This document shows positions 25,975 to 33,577 of a stretch of 64,000 bases of DNA, piece after piece (positions within the stretch are counted from its first letter, which is position 1; each line of letters begins with the position of its first letter). The position numbers and the translations under genes were made by a program. The notes below the pieces were generated by a model. It searched no databases, was not told the DNA's origin, and saw nothing but the letters and a program-made list of their open reading frames with translations. Origin of the DNA: Flavobacterium noncentrifugens (GTDB taxonomy: Bacteria; Bacteroidota; Bacteroidia; Flavobacteriales; Flavobacteriaceae); the NCBI RefSeq assembly GCF_900100375.1, contig NZ_FNEZ01000002.1, forward strand, positions 682,001-746,000, read 5' to 3'.

Positions 25975-25982
25975 TACATTTG
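25975..25982 (+). promoter_or_regulatory. Promoter -7 element of the EamA-APC operon
   Basis: TACATTTG matches TAnnTTTG exactly and lies 8 bases before the ATG of the first leader ORF. That ORF would be almost leaderless. The -33 element is weak. Confidence 0.6.
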
Positions 25983-25990
25983 CCGACGTA

Positions 25991-26077
25991 ATGAGAAACC
26001 ACCGCCATAATATGATGAATTCAGCTTGCAATATGTGTTGCAAACTAATCCCGTTGTATGAATTGGCCAGTATATAA
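25991..26077 (+). CDS. Leader peptide 1, Met/Cys/Asn-rich (28 aa)
   Basis: An unannotated-size ORF of 28 codons plus TAA, starting 8 bases after an exact -7 element. It begins MRNHRHNMMNSACNMCCK and contains 4 Met, 3 Cys, 4 Asn, 2 His and 2 Arg. Its stop is 23 bases upstream of a perfect terminator hairpin. The hexamer TTGCAA occurs twice in it and can form a small hairpin (TTGCAATATGTGTTGCAA) over the Cys codons. I read it as an amino-acid-sensing leader. It has no detectable similarity to a structural protein. Confidence 0.6.
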   Translation: MRNHRHNMMNSACNMCCKLIPLYELASI

Positions 26078-26100
26078 AATAATTTTTTATAAAATTTATC

Positions 26101-26136
26101 AGAGCCTTTCATCCGTTTGAAAGGCTCTTTTTTTTT
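26101..26136 (+). terminator. Terminator/attenuator 1 after leader peptide 1
   Basis: The perfect 10-bp stem AGAGCCTTTC/GAAAGGCTCT (26101-26110 with 26119-26128) has an 8-base loop, with nine T at 26128-26136. It could also serve the rhodanese operon upstream, 187 bp away. Confidence 0.9.
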
Positions 26137-26158
26137 GTTTAATATCAAATCTTTAATT

Positions 26159-26245
26159 ATGAAATCTTCTGCTAAAAAGTGTATGTGTATGAATCGTTGT
26201 CATCAGATGATGCGTGTCCATCGCTGCAGGAATGTATTTGCTTAA
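26159..26245 (+). CDS. Leader peptide 2, Met/Cys/Arg-rich (28 aa)
   Basis: A second ORF of exactly 28 codons plus TAA between two terminators. It begins MKSSAKKCMCMNRCHQMMR and has 5 Met, 4 Cys, 4 Arg, 2 His and 2 Asn. It shares with leader 1 the length, the Met-Met pair, and the Cys/Met/His/Arg enrichment. No promoter-like element lies between the first terminator and this ORF. It would therefore be transcribed only after readthrough of attenuator 1. The segment AGGAA near its 3' end could pair with TTCCT in the following terminator. Confidence 0.6.
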   Translation: MKSSAKKCMCMNRCHQMMRVHRCRNVFA

Positions 26246-26266
26246 TTAATATCCAAAAAATTATCC

Positions 26267-26303
26267 AGGCCTTTCCTCAACAATTGAAGAAAGGCCTTTT
26301 TTT
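26267..26303 (+). terminator. Terminator/attenuator 2 before the EamA gene
   Basis: The 9-bp stem AGGCCTTTC/GAAAGGCCT is extended inside by TCAA/TTGA after one mismatch, then a run of seven T (26297-26303). It ends 28 bases before the EamA start codon. Both terminators share GCCTTTC...GAAAGGC arms. Confidence 0.88.
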
Positions 26304-26331
26304 ATATCCGAATTTTTAAAAATCAATCGTT

Positions 26332-27345
26332 ATGTCATTCACTAAAAATAAAATATCCATCGCCACTTTGCTTGCGTTTGCCAGCATTTACCTCATTTGG
26401 GGATCGACTTTTCTCGCCATTTCTTTTGGGCTCGAAGGTTTTCCGCCATTTATTTTGTCCGGTTTAAGGTTTTTTGCCGCCGGGCTGATTTTATTCGTAT
26501 GGAGGAAATCCAAAAACGAAAAATCCGGAACCCTTTTCGATTGGAAGAAAAACGCCATCACCGGAATTTTAATATTAACAGGCGGAACAGGTTTAGTCGC
26601 CTGGGGAGAACAATACGTTTCCTCCACCGAAGCGGCCATCGCCATCGCCAGCGGTCCGTTCTGGTTTATCGCGCTCGACAAAAAGAACTGGAACAATTAT
26701 TTCTCAAATAAAGCGATCGTTTCGGGATTGATCATTGGTTTTGCCGGATTGATTTTATTCTTAAAAGGCAGCGTTTCCAAATCTGTTCATGCAACGGATG
26801 AAGGCCTGAAAATATTGGCATTTATCGTTTTGGCAATCAGTTCTGTTTCGTGGGTTTTGGGTTCGCTGTATTCCAAAAACAATCCCGGAAAACAATCGAC
26901 TTTCATGAACATTTCCCAGCAATTGATTATCGCCGGGATCGCAAGTTTTTTGATTGCAGGGGTAAGAGGCGAATGGATCGGATTTTCATTAACTGTTGTT
27001 CCGCTGGCTTCGTGGCTCGGTTTGCTGTTCCTGATTTTCTTCGGATCGATCGCAGCTTACATTTCATACATTTGGTTGTTGTCGACACAGGATCCGGTTT
27101 TGGTCAGTACGCACACCTACATCAATCCGATTGTTGCGGTCTTTGCCGGATGGATCGTCACCGGTGAATTCATCTCCGGAATCCAGTTTCTCGGCCTCGG
27201 AATCATCCTTTCTGGAGTCGTGTTGACCAATGCATCCAAATACAAACTCGAAAAAAGGACACAGGTCAGGATCAGGAAATTCAACCAGGTTTTTGCCCGA
27301 ATCGTTAATCCATACAACATCCAAAATCCCATAAAACATGCTTAA
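26332..27345 (+). CDS. EamA/DMT-family transporter
   Basis: A 337-residue protein with ten hydrophobic segments in two EamA repeats. The first repeat has ASIYLIWGSTFLAISFGLEGFPPFILSGLRFFAAG and GEQYVSSTEAAIAIASGPFW; the second has STQDPVLVSTHTYINPIVAVFAGW. These are the family hallmarks of drug/metabolite exporters such as RhtA and EamA, known examples of which export threonine/homoserine or cysteine/O-acetylserine. Substrate specificity cannot be read, but the leader ORFs hint at a sulfur or basic amino acid. Its end overlaps the APC permease start by 8 bp. Confidence 0.9.
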   Translation: MSFTKNKISIATLLAFASIYLIWGSTFLAISFGLEGFPPFILSGLRFFAAGLILFVWRKSKNEKSGTLFDWKKNAITGILILTGGTGLVAWGEQYVSSTEAAIAIASGPFWFIALDKKNWNNYFSNKAIVSGLIIGFAGLILFLKGSVSKSVHATDEGLKILAFIVLAISSVSWVLGSLYSKNNPGKQSTFMNISQQLIIAGIASFLIAGVRGEWIGFSLTVVPLASWLGLLFLIFFGSIAAYISYIWLLSTQDPVLVSTHTYINPIVAVFAGWIVTGEFISGIQFLGLGIILSGVVLTNASKYKLEKRTQVRIRKFNQVFARIVNPYNIQNPIKHA

Positions 27346-28792
27346 AAAATCATTAGAATTATTAAAACAGGAAGCCGCGCAAAGCGGAGCCGGAACTTTA
27401 AAAAGAAGCCTCGGAGCGATTAATTTGGTAGCAATCGGAGTGGGCGTCATCATCGGTGCAGGATTGTTTTCGCTCACCGGAATTGCCGCTGCAAACAACG
27501 CCGGCCCGGCCGTTACTTTATCATTTATCATTGCCGCTGTTGGTTGTGCATTCAGTGCGCTTTGTTATGCCGAATTCGCTTCGATGGTTCCGGTTTCCGG
27601 AAGTGCTTATACTTATGCTTATGCGACTTTGGGCGAATTGTTTGCCTGGATCATCGGTTGGGATCTGGTACTCGAATATTCCGTTGGCGCGGCGACGGTC
27701 GGCATCAGCTGGTCGCAATACCTGGTCAAATTTTTAGAGAAATTCAACATTCATATTCCACCGCAACTGGTACAATCACCTTTTGAAAGCGTGACGATGC
27801 AGGACGGCTCGGTTGTGAGCGGAATCATCAATTTGCCAGCTGTCCTAATCATTGCCTTGATCACTTCAATTATCATTCGCGGAACAAAAGGCTCGGCAAT
27901 TTTCAACGTGATTGTCGTGGCTTTAAAAGTGGGTGTCGTGATCGTATTTATTGCTTTGGGTTGGCAATACATCGATCCGGCGAATTATCAGCCCTACATT
28001 CCCAACAATACTGGAACGTTCGGGGAATTTGGCTGGAGTGGCGTTTTACGTGGCGCGGGCGTGGTTTTCTTTGTATTCATCGGATTTGATATTGTAGCGA
28101 CAATGGCTCAGGAAACGAAAAATCCACAAAGAAATATGCCGATCGGTATATTGGGTTCTTTGCTTATATGTACCGTTTTATTTATTCTTTTCGGATATGT
28201 GATGACTGGTTTGGCTAATTATACCGAATTCAAAAATAGTGCAGCTCCGGTAGCAGTTGCGATTGCGAATACTCCGTATGAATGGCTCGGAATTGCGATT
28301 ATTCTAGCGATCCTCATCGGATATACATCTGTGATTTTAGTCGATCTGCTTGGGCAATCGCGCGTTTTTTATTCGATGAGCAAAGATGGCTTGCTGCCAC
28401 AGGTATTTTCGAAATTGCATCCAAAATTTCAGACACCATCAAAATCGAATCTGGTTTTGTGTGTGTTCATCAGTCTTTTTGCAGGTTTGGTTCCGATAAG
28501 CATTGTGGGTGAAATGACGAGCATCGGTACACTATTGGCATTTGTGATGGTTTGCCTCGGAATTTTGATTTTGCGCAAGCAACAGCCCGACGCCGAGCGT
28601 CCGTTCAGAACGCCATTCGTACCTTTGGTCCCAATATTGGGAATTGTAACTTGTCTTGTCATGATGTTTTCACTGCCACTTGACACCTGGATCCGTTTGT
28701 TCGTCTGGCTTGCGATCGGATTTGTGATTTATTTTGGATACGGAAAAAAACACAGCAAGCTTCGGAAATCACAATTGGAAATCAAAGAATAA
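27338..28792 (+). CDS. APC-superfamily amino acid permease
   Basis: A 484-residue, ~12-helix permease. After a cytoplasmic N-terminus with LKRSLGAINLVAIGVGVIIGAGLFSLTGIAA (the helix-1 unwound GxG motif), it shows CYAEFASMVPVSGSAYTYAYATLGELFAWIIGWDLVLEY and FFVFIGFDIVATMAQETKNPQRNMPIGI. These mark the cationic-amino-acid-transporter (CAT/YfnA-like) branch of the APC family. It is translationally coupled to the EamA gene and shares its tandem leader attenuators. An importer and an exporter in one attenuated operon is unusual. Confidence 0.9.
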   Translation: MLKKSLELLKQEAAQSGAGTLKRSLGAINLVAIGVGVIIGAGLFSLTGIAAANNAGPAVTLSFIIAAVGCAFSALCYAEFASMVPVSGSAYTYAYATLGELFAWIIGWDLVLEYSVGAATVGISWSQYLVKFLEKFNIHIPPQLVQSPFESVTMQDGSVVSGIINLPAVLIIALITSIIIRGTKGSAIFNVIVVALKVGVVIVFIALGWQYIDPANYQPYIPNNTGTFGEFGWSGVLRGAGVVFFVFIGFDIVATMAQETKNPQRNMPIGILGSLLICTVLFILFGYVMTGLANYTEFKNSAAPVAVAIANTPYEWLGIAIILAILIGYTSVILVDLLGQSRVFYSMSKDGLLPQVFSKLHPKFQTPSKSNLVLCVFISLFAGLVPISIVGEMTSIGTLLAFVMVCLGILILRKQQPDAERPFRTPFVPLVPILGIVTCLVMMFSLPLDTWIRLFVWLAIGFVIYFGYGKKHSKLRKSQLEIKE

Positions 28793-28794
28793 TT

Positions 28795-28835
28795 AAAATA
28801 AAAAAGCCTGTATTCATAAGAGTACAGGCTTTAAT
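28795..28835. terminator. Bidirectional terminator between convergent genes
   Basis: The stem AAAGCCTGTA/TACAGGCTTT (28803-28812 with 28823-28832) has a 10-base loop and A-rich and T-rich flanks. It serves the APC permease (+) and, more strongly, the gene at 28852 (-). Confidence 0.85.
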
Positions 28836-28851
28836 TTGTATGGAGAAATAG

Positions 28852-29568
28852 TTACAATTTCTTTCCGCTTTTGTCAACGATTTTCTGCAGCCTTTTGTCA
28901 AGGTCTTTCATCAATTCGGTCAAAGCACTTTCGCACATTGGAAGGATTTTATCCGATTTCATCACAGGAACCCCGCCAACCATCATTCCGGTTTTAGAAG
29001 AATTTGCGTGTTCGTTGATCGTGAAAACTTTCTCGCCTTTTTTATTGTACAATACGATATTCGTGTAAGCCTGCATTTTTGTAGTTGCAGTTCCACCCAC
29101 GCCAAAGCCTTTGTTTAGGGCAAAAGTCACATAAACAAACATGATTCCGTCGGCATCGCTGAATGTAGAAACCAAATTTTTGACGTTGTCTTTGCCATAA
29201 TTTGGCGTTGCTGGTTTGTAACCTGCAATAGTCGTGAAACTATTGGCCGCGTAGCCGGGCTGAAATTCAGGAGTGAAAGCCTGATACGCAGCATTTTCGG
29301 TCACTGTAGTTTCCGGAAGCAATTCGAATGGGAATTTTGAAGCAAAATCTTTAAAGAATTTGTCGTGATATTGCTGCAATATCGGTTGTAGGTTAAATGT
29401 TGGATCGTTTGCCAGATCAGTAATGATCGTAGCACCACCAAGACCAACATCTTTAAGGTCGACTTGTTTGTCGGCATAGAAAGTAACCACTGCCACTTTT
29501 TTCTGTGCAAACACCGGAGCAATCAAAACCAGCAATGCTGCTGCACAGAACATTTTCATCTTTTTCAT
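28852..29568 (-). CDS. Secreted hypothetical protein
   Basis: A 238-residue protein with a clear signal peptide (MKKMKMFCAAALLVLIAPVFAQ) and no membrane span after it. The mature part begins KKVAVVTFYADKQVDLKDVG and is rich in Thr/Ala/Phe, with a long basic helical C-terminus (ELMKDLDKRLQKIVDKSGKKL). I do not recognise a characterised domain. It is monocistronic, with a terminator downstream, and lies between the permease operon and the amine oxidase gene. Confidence 0.7.
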   Translation of the reverse strand: MKKMKMFCAAALLVLIAPVFAQKKVAVVTFYADKQVDLKDVGLGGATIITDLANDPTFNLQPILQQYHDKFFKDFASKFPFELLPETTVTENAAYQAFTPEFQPGYAANSFTTIAGYKPATPNYGKDNVKNLVSTFSDADGIMFVYVTFALNKGFGVGGTATTKMQAYTNIVLYNKKGEKVFTINEHANSSKTGMMVGGVPVMKSDKILPMCESALTELMKDLDKRLQKIVDKSGKKL

Positions 29569-29666
29569 AGTAAATTTTTATAATTTCGTCAAAGGAAGTG
29601 AATGCAAATTCATCTGCAACAGTATTTTAGTTAAAGTTTTGAAAGCCTTAAAATGAAAGCCGAAGA

Positions 29667-30911
29667 CTATTTTTTCAAAGATTTTATAATTTCAGAAGCA
29701 GCTTTTTTACCGCTTTGCAAGGCTGCTTCCACTGTTGCGGCACCTTTTTCAAGATATAATGCTTCGCCTGCAAACCAAATGGTATTTTCAATTCCTTTCT
29801 GTAAAGTTTTGACAGATTTTCGTGTTTGTGGAGTCGGCCACGAATAGCCTCCGCGGGAAACAGAATTTTTTGTATGCCGGAAAACAGTGCCGGTTCTATA
29901 CAATTCTTTGACAGGAAATTTCGAATGAAATGCTTTTTCCAGATTTAAAAGTGCCTTTTTCAGAAGTTCCTCGTCGGAAAATTTGTCGTAGTTTCCGGCA
30001 TAATCGTTTCCGAGCCAGCCAATGAGCAACGGACTTCTTTTTGGATATTGTGTCCAGAATGTAAAGCCTTCAGCGGCAAATAAAAATCCGAGATCGGGAT
30101 AATCATTTTCCCAAAACGGCCATTCAAATTCGAGTGCCAGTTTGGTGACTTCGCCAAAACCGATCGTTTCGAAAAGGGAAATTGTATCCTGAATTTGAGG
30201 CAAAAAAGCAATGTCTTTGTAAAATACCGGCGGTAAAGTCAGCAAAACGGCATCGGCATGAAAACTTTCGGTATTCGTGAAAACTGTCACCTCGTCATTT
30301 GCCCAGTCAATTCTCTCTACTTTCTGGTTCAGGATCAATTTGAATTTTGGAGAAACCGTCTGGTTGTAAAGCCATTGCAATAATTCGGAATAACCAGAAT
30401 CGGGGCGAAATTGTGTTTCTTCATTCGCCCATTCCCCGCGAATCCCGAAAACACTCAGCCGCGAAATATCGGCTAAATCCAAACCCTGCGCCCGGTCTGA
30501 AACTTCGCGCCGCAATTTTTCATATTTTTTAGCTTTGAATTGGAAATCCAAAAGTTCAGAAACGGTACGATCGTTTTTTAAATCAGACATCGCTTCATAA
30601 AAATCTTCCCACGATTTGTTTTCGCCAAAACCGCATTGCAGTTTGCCGTTGACCGATTGATACATTTTTCCGGAAGTTGGCGTGTAAGTCAGCCCCGATT
30701 GTTTCATCAGTTTTAAAGTCAGCGGTAAATTCCCATGGATAAATTCGGCTCCGGCTTCCACATGATTTGTAAAACCCGGCAGGTTTTGGGTATGAATGCG
30801 GCCACCGGTCCGGTTTAAAGATTCGAGCAGCAAAACTTCGGCACCGTTTGCAACCAAATCATGCGCAGCCATCAATCCGGCCGCCCCGGCGCCAACGACA
30901 ATCACTTTCAT
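29667..30911 (-). CDS. FAD-dependent amine oxidase family protein
   Basis: A 414-residue flavoprotein of the monoamine-oxidase type. The Rossmann FAD motif is at the very N-terminus (VIVVGAGAAGLMAAHDLVANGAEVLLLESLNRTGGRIHT). GAEFIHG, the C-terminal GGYSWPTP and the FAD motif TIWFAGEALYLEKGAATVEAALQSGKKAA are also present. The absence of a signal peptide argues for the cytoplasm. The substrate amine is unknown. It begins 3 bp after the stop of the stand-alone receiver gene, so the two are co-transcribed. Confidence 0.9.
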   Translation of the reverse strand: MKVIVVGAGAAGLMAAHDLVANGAEVLLLESLNRTGGRIHTQNLPGFTNHVEAGAEFIHGNLPLTLKLMKQSGLTYTPTSGKMYQSVNGKLQCGFGENKSWEDFYEAMSDLKNDRTVSELLDFQFKAKKYEKLRREVSDRAQGLDLADISRLSVFGIRGEWANEETQFRPDSGYSELLQWLYNQTVSPKFKLILNQKVERIDWANDEVTVFTNTESFHADAVLLTLPPVFYKDIAFLPQIQDTISLFETIGFGEVTKLALEFEWPFWENDYPDLGFLFAAEGFTFWTQYPKRSPLLIGWLGNDYAGNYDKFSDEELLKKALLNLEKAFHSKFPVKELYRTGTVFRHTKNSVSRGGYSWPTPQTRKSVKTLQKGIENTIWFAGEALYLEKGAATVEAALQSGKKAASEIIKSLKK

Positions 30912-30914
30912 TGG

Positions 30915-31337
30915 TTAAAAAGTCTTCAGGTTTGAAGCTGCAAAATGATCGCCCCACGAATCCCTGAGCAATTCGCGCAGGATATCTTTAAGTTCCTCAA
31001 AATCGTTTGGCTTCCTGATATACGCATTGGCACCAGCCATAAAAGCATTTTCAATATTTTCCTGTGATCCCGAAGTAGAATAAATGGCCACAAATAAATC
31101 TTTGTATTTTGGCGTGGCACGAAGGATTTTGAGGCAATCCATACCGTTCATTTTTGGCATGTTCAGATCCAGAAAAATGATATCTGGCAATAAATCCTGA
31201 TTGTTTTCAAGGTGTTCTAGCAACTCTTCGCCATTATGGAAATTGGCGATGTGGAAACTGATTTCAATTTCATCGAGTGCTTCTTTAAAAATCGTCTGAT
31301 CGTCCTTATCGTCTTCGGTCAGAAAAATAGTAATCAT
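30915..31337 (-). CDS. Stand-alone response regulator receiver protein
   Basis: About 140 residues consisting of a receiver domain only. The acidic pocket (EDD) lies in FLTEDDKDDQTIF, the phosphoacceptor Asp in DIIFLDLNMPKMNG, the conserved Ser/Thr in AIYSTSGS and the Lys in YIRKPNDF. The subtype resembles Rcp1-like receivers that pair with PAS/GAF kinases. The ATG at 31337 places the beta-1 strand at the N-terminus as is usual; an ATG at 31361 is also possible. There is no output domain. The GAF kinase at 4099 or the PAS kinase at 40948 are possible partners, by type only. Confidence 0.88.
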   Translation of the reverse strand: MITIFLTEDDKDDQTIFKEALDEIEISFHIANFHNGEELLEHLENNQDLLPDIIFLDLNMPKMNGMDCLKILRATPKYKDLFVAIYSTSGSQENIENAFMAGANAYIRKPNDFEELKDILRELLRDSWGDHFAASNLKTF

Positions 31338-31540
31338 GTACTTCTTGAAGTTTGCAAGCATAAAAACAAAACATATTAGGTTATTATTAGGGAAAAACCT
31401 TTTTTTGATATAGATTCTTAAAGTTACAATTTAAACAATTGCTTTTGGGATTAGAATCAAATCTTAAGATTTTTTTCACATTGTCATATAGAGTTTCTTT
31501 TTTTTACAATGTGGGCAGCGAAGTATTCAATTCGTAAAAA

Positions 31541-31558
31541 ATTCAGATTTCATTCAGA
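31541..31558 (+). promoter_or_regulatory. ATTCAGA direct repeat upstream of the response regulator
   Basis: ATTCAGA at 31541-31547 and again at 31552-31558 gives an 11-bp period, the geometry of OmpR/PhoB-family binding sites. A weak -7-like TAAATTGC starts 28 bp after the first half-site. The same arrangement recurs at 36002, 40057 and 40011 (minus). Confidence 0.55.
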
Positions 31559-31579
31559 ATTGAATGATTAAATTGCAGC

Positions 31580-32257
31580 ATGAAAATCCTGATTATAGAA
31601 GACGAACCCGAAATTGCCAGAAGCATTAAAGATTATTTTAAGCCAAACGGCGTGCATTGCGAAACAGCCTCAAATTATAAAGAAGCCGTTTCAAAGATCG
31701 GTATGTATGATTATGATTGCATTTTACTTGATTTAATGCTGCCAGATGGCGACGGCTTTGATATCCTAAAAGCGCTTAAAGCTGCAAATAAAACAGAAGG
31801 AGTCATTATTATTTCTGCAAGGGAAAATCTCGAAACGCGCATCGAAGGCTTTAATCTTGGCGCAGATGATTACCTGACCAAACCTTTCCATCTATCGGAA
31901 TTGCTCGTTAGGATGCAGGCTTTGATCCGCAGGAAAAACTTTAAAGGCAGTAACACAGTAACGTTCAACGAAATCACGATTGATGTGTTTTCCAAATCGG
32001 TAACTGTCAACGGAATCAAGCTTGACATTACAAAAAAAGAAATAGATTTGCTGTTGTTCCTGATTGGGAATGACAACAAAGTATTGTCTAAAGCGGCGAT
32101 TGCAGAACACCTTTCAGGCGATATGGCCGATATGCTCGACAATCACGATTTTGTGTACGCGCACATCAAAAACCTGAAGAAGAAACTTACCAAAGCGGGC
32201 AGCGAAGATTACATTCAAACGGTTTACGGACTCGGATACAAATGGCAAAATGAATAA
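31580..32257 (+). CDS. OmpR-family response regulator
   Basis: A 225-residue regulator. Receiver domain (1-~118): acidic pocket EDEPEIARS, phosphoacceptor Asp in YDCILLDLMLPDGDG, Thr/Ser switch in IIISARE and Lys in DDYLTKPF. C-terminal winged helix (~128-225): KEIDLLLFLIGNDNKVLSKAAIAEHL, then HIKNLKKKL and the wing IQTVYGLGYKW. It overlaps the kinase gene by 8 bp, so they form a pair. The upstream ATTCAGA repeat suggests autoregulation, and similar repeats nearby suggest a local regulon. Confidence 0.94.
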   Translation: MKILIIEDEPEIARSIKDYFKPNGVHCETASNYKEAVSKIGMYDYDCILLDLMLPDGDGFDILKALKAANKTEGVIIISARENLETRIEGFNLGADDYLTKPFHLSELLVRMQALIRRKNFKGSNTVTFNEITIDVFSKSVTVNGIKLDITKKEIDLLLFLIGNDNKVLSKAAIAEHLSGDMADMLDNHDFVYAHIKNLKKKLTKAGSEDYIQTVYGLGYKWQNE

Positions 32258-33515
32258 AAAATTACTCAATAAGACGACGCGAAGCTTCCTCATTCTTGCT
32301 GTGATCATTTTACTGGTTTCAGCCCCTGTATTTTATATGGTAAGCCATTTCCTGTACATTTATGAAGCCGATGAAGTACTTGTTTTCCATAAGGAAGCTT
32401 TTTTAAAAGAGAGCAAAAAGAATTTTACCGAAGCCGATATTGCAACATGGAATCAATACAACCGCAATGTTGACATCGTAGCCGATAAAGGCATGACGAA
32501 AGACTCGATCTTTAGTTCTGAGTATTATGACAGCACTTCGAATGAAAACGAACCGCTTCGTGTTTTATGGTCGCCAATCGAAATCAATGGAAAAAAATAT
32601 ACTTACATCGAGCAGAGCAATCTGGTCATCATGGAAGGAATGGTCGTTAGTATCGCAGTATTTTTTTTGCTGGTTATTGCGGTGTTGATGATTGGGATTA
32701 TCTGGCTTTCGAAGCGTTCGGCTGAAAAACTATGGGCGCCTTTTTATGATACGCTCGGGCAGATCCGCAACTTTGAAATTGACAAAAACAGGCAGCCGCA
32801 GTTTATCCCGACGAATATTGTTGAATTTGAAACACTCAATAAAAGCATCGGCCGATTGATCGAAAAGAATACCGCGATTTACCAAAACCAACGCGAATTT
32901 ATCGAAAATGCAGCACATGAACTCCAAACGCCGCTGGCACTTTTCCAGAATAAAATAGATTCCTTGATACAGTTTCCAGATATTTCAGAAGAACAATCAA
33001 GGTTGTTGGATTCGCTGAATAACGACGTTTCGAGGCTCAACCGACTCAACAAAAACCTGTTGATGTTGTCCAAAATAGAAAATACAAATACCTTCGAAAA
33101 ACAACCGATCGTTATTAACGATTATATTAAAAAAAACCTGAATTTTTTTGCAGAACAGGCCAAATCCAAAAGCCTCACGATCATTACCGAATTTACTGAA
33201 AATTTAGAAATTGAAGCCAATCCCGGACTTGCAGAAGTGCTGATCAATAACCTATTCCTCAATGCCATCAGGCACAATGAAGAAAATGGGAAAATTGTCA
33301 TTGCGATTGCCAACAATGCCATTACGTTTGCAAATTCGGGTAGCGAAAACGCACTTGTCAGCGAAAAATTATTCAACCGCTTTGCCAAATTAAATCCATC
33401 TGGAAAAGGAAACGGACTCGGATTGGCGATCGTCAAAAAAATTACAGAGCTGAACCATTGGGAAATCAATTACGCTTATGAAAATGATCTTCATACATTT
33501 TCTGTAAAGTTTTAA
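32250..33515 (+). CDS. Sensor histidine kinase, partner of the upstream OmpR-type regulator
   Basis: A 421-residue membrane kinase. Two membrane segments (~residues 11-33 and ~130-152) bracket a ~95-residue periplasmic sensor that I cannot assign. The phosphoacceptor helix is ENAAHELQTPLALFQNKIDSL. The ATPase domain has the N box (LINNLFLNAIRHN) and G2 (GKGNGLGLAIVKKI). The usual G1 DxGxG is replaced by ITFANSGS, seen in a subset of Bacteroidota kinases. This places it in the family that often pairs with an outer-membrane receptor, such as the one directly downstream. Confidence 0.92.
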   Translation: MNKKLLNKTTRSFLILAVIILLVSAPVFYMVSHFLYIYEADEVLVFHKEAFLKESKKNFTEADIATWNQYNRNVDIVADKGMTKDSIFSSEYYDSTSNENEPLRVLWSPIEINGKKYTYIEQSNLVIMEGMVVSIAVFFLLVIAVLMIGIIWLSKRSAEKLWAPFYDTLGQIRNFEIDKNRQPQFIPTNIVEFETLNKSIGRLIEKNTAIYQNQREFIENAAHELQTPLALFQNKIDSLIQFPDISEEQSRLLDSLNNDVSRLNRLNKNLLMLSKIENTNTFEKQPIVINDYIKKNLNFFAEQAKSKSLTIITEFTENLEIEANPGLAEVLINNLFLNAIRHNEENGKIVIAIANNAITFANSGSENALVSEKLFNRFAKLNPSGKGNGLGLAIVKKITELNHWEINYAYENDLHTFSVKF

Positions 33516-33577
33516 GAAATTCAAATTTCCTCCCAATTCACACCGCAAATTTGCCTTAATATTTTAAAGACAAAAAA

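Noticed and set aside
26159..26245. Leader ORF 2 considered as a small metal-binding (metallothionein-like) protein
   Set aside because: Four Cys and several Met could bind metal, but the placement between two terminators and the matching ORF 1 favour a leader function. It is not excluded.
31570..31579. TAAATTGC as a strong promoter for the response regulator
   Set aside because: It has two mismatches at the 3' end of the -7 consensus and lies very close to the ATG; kept only as a weak element within the shared repeat geometry.
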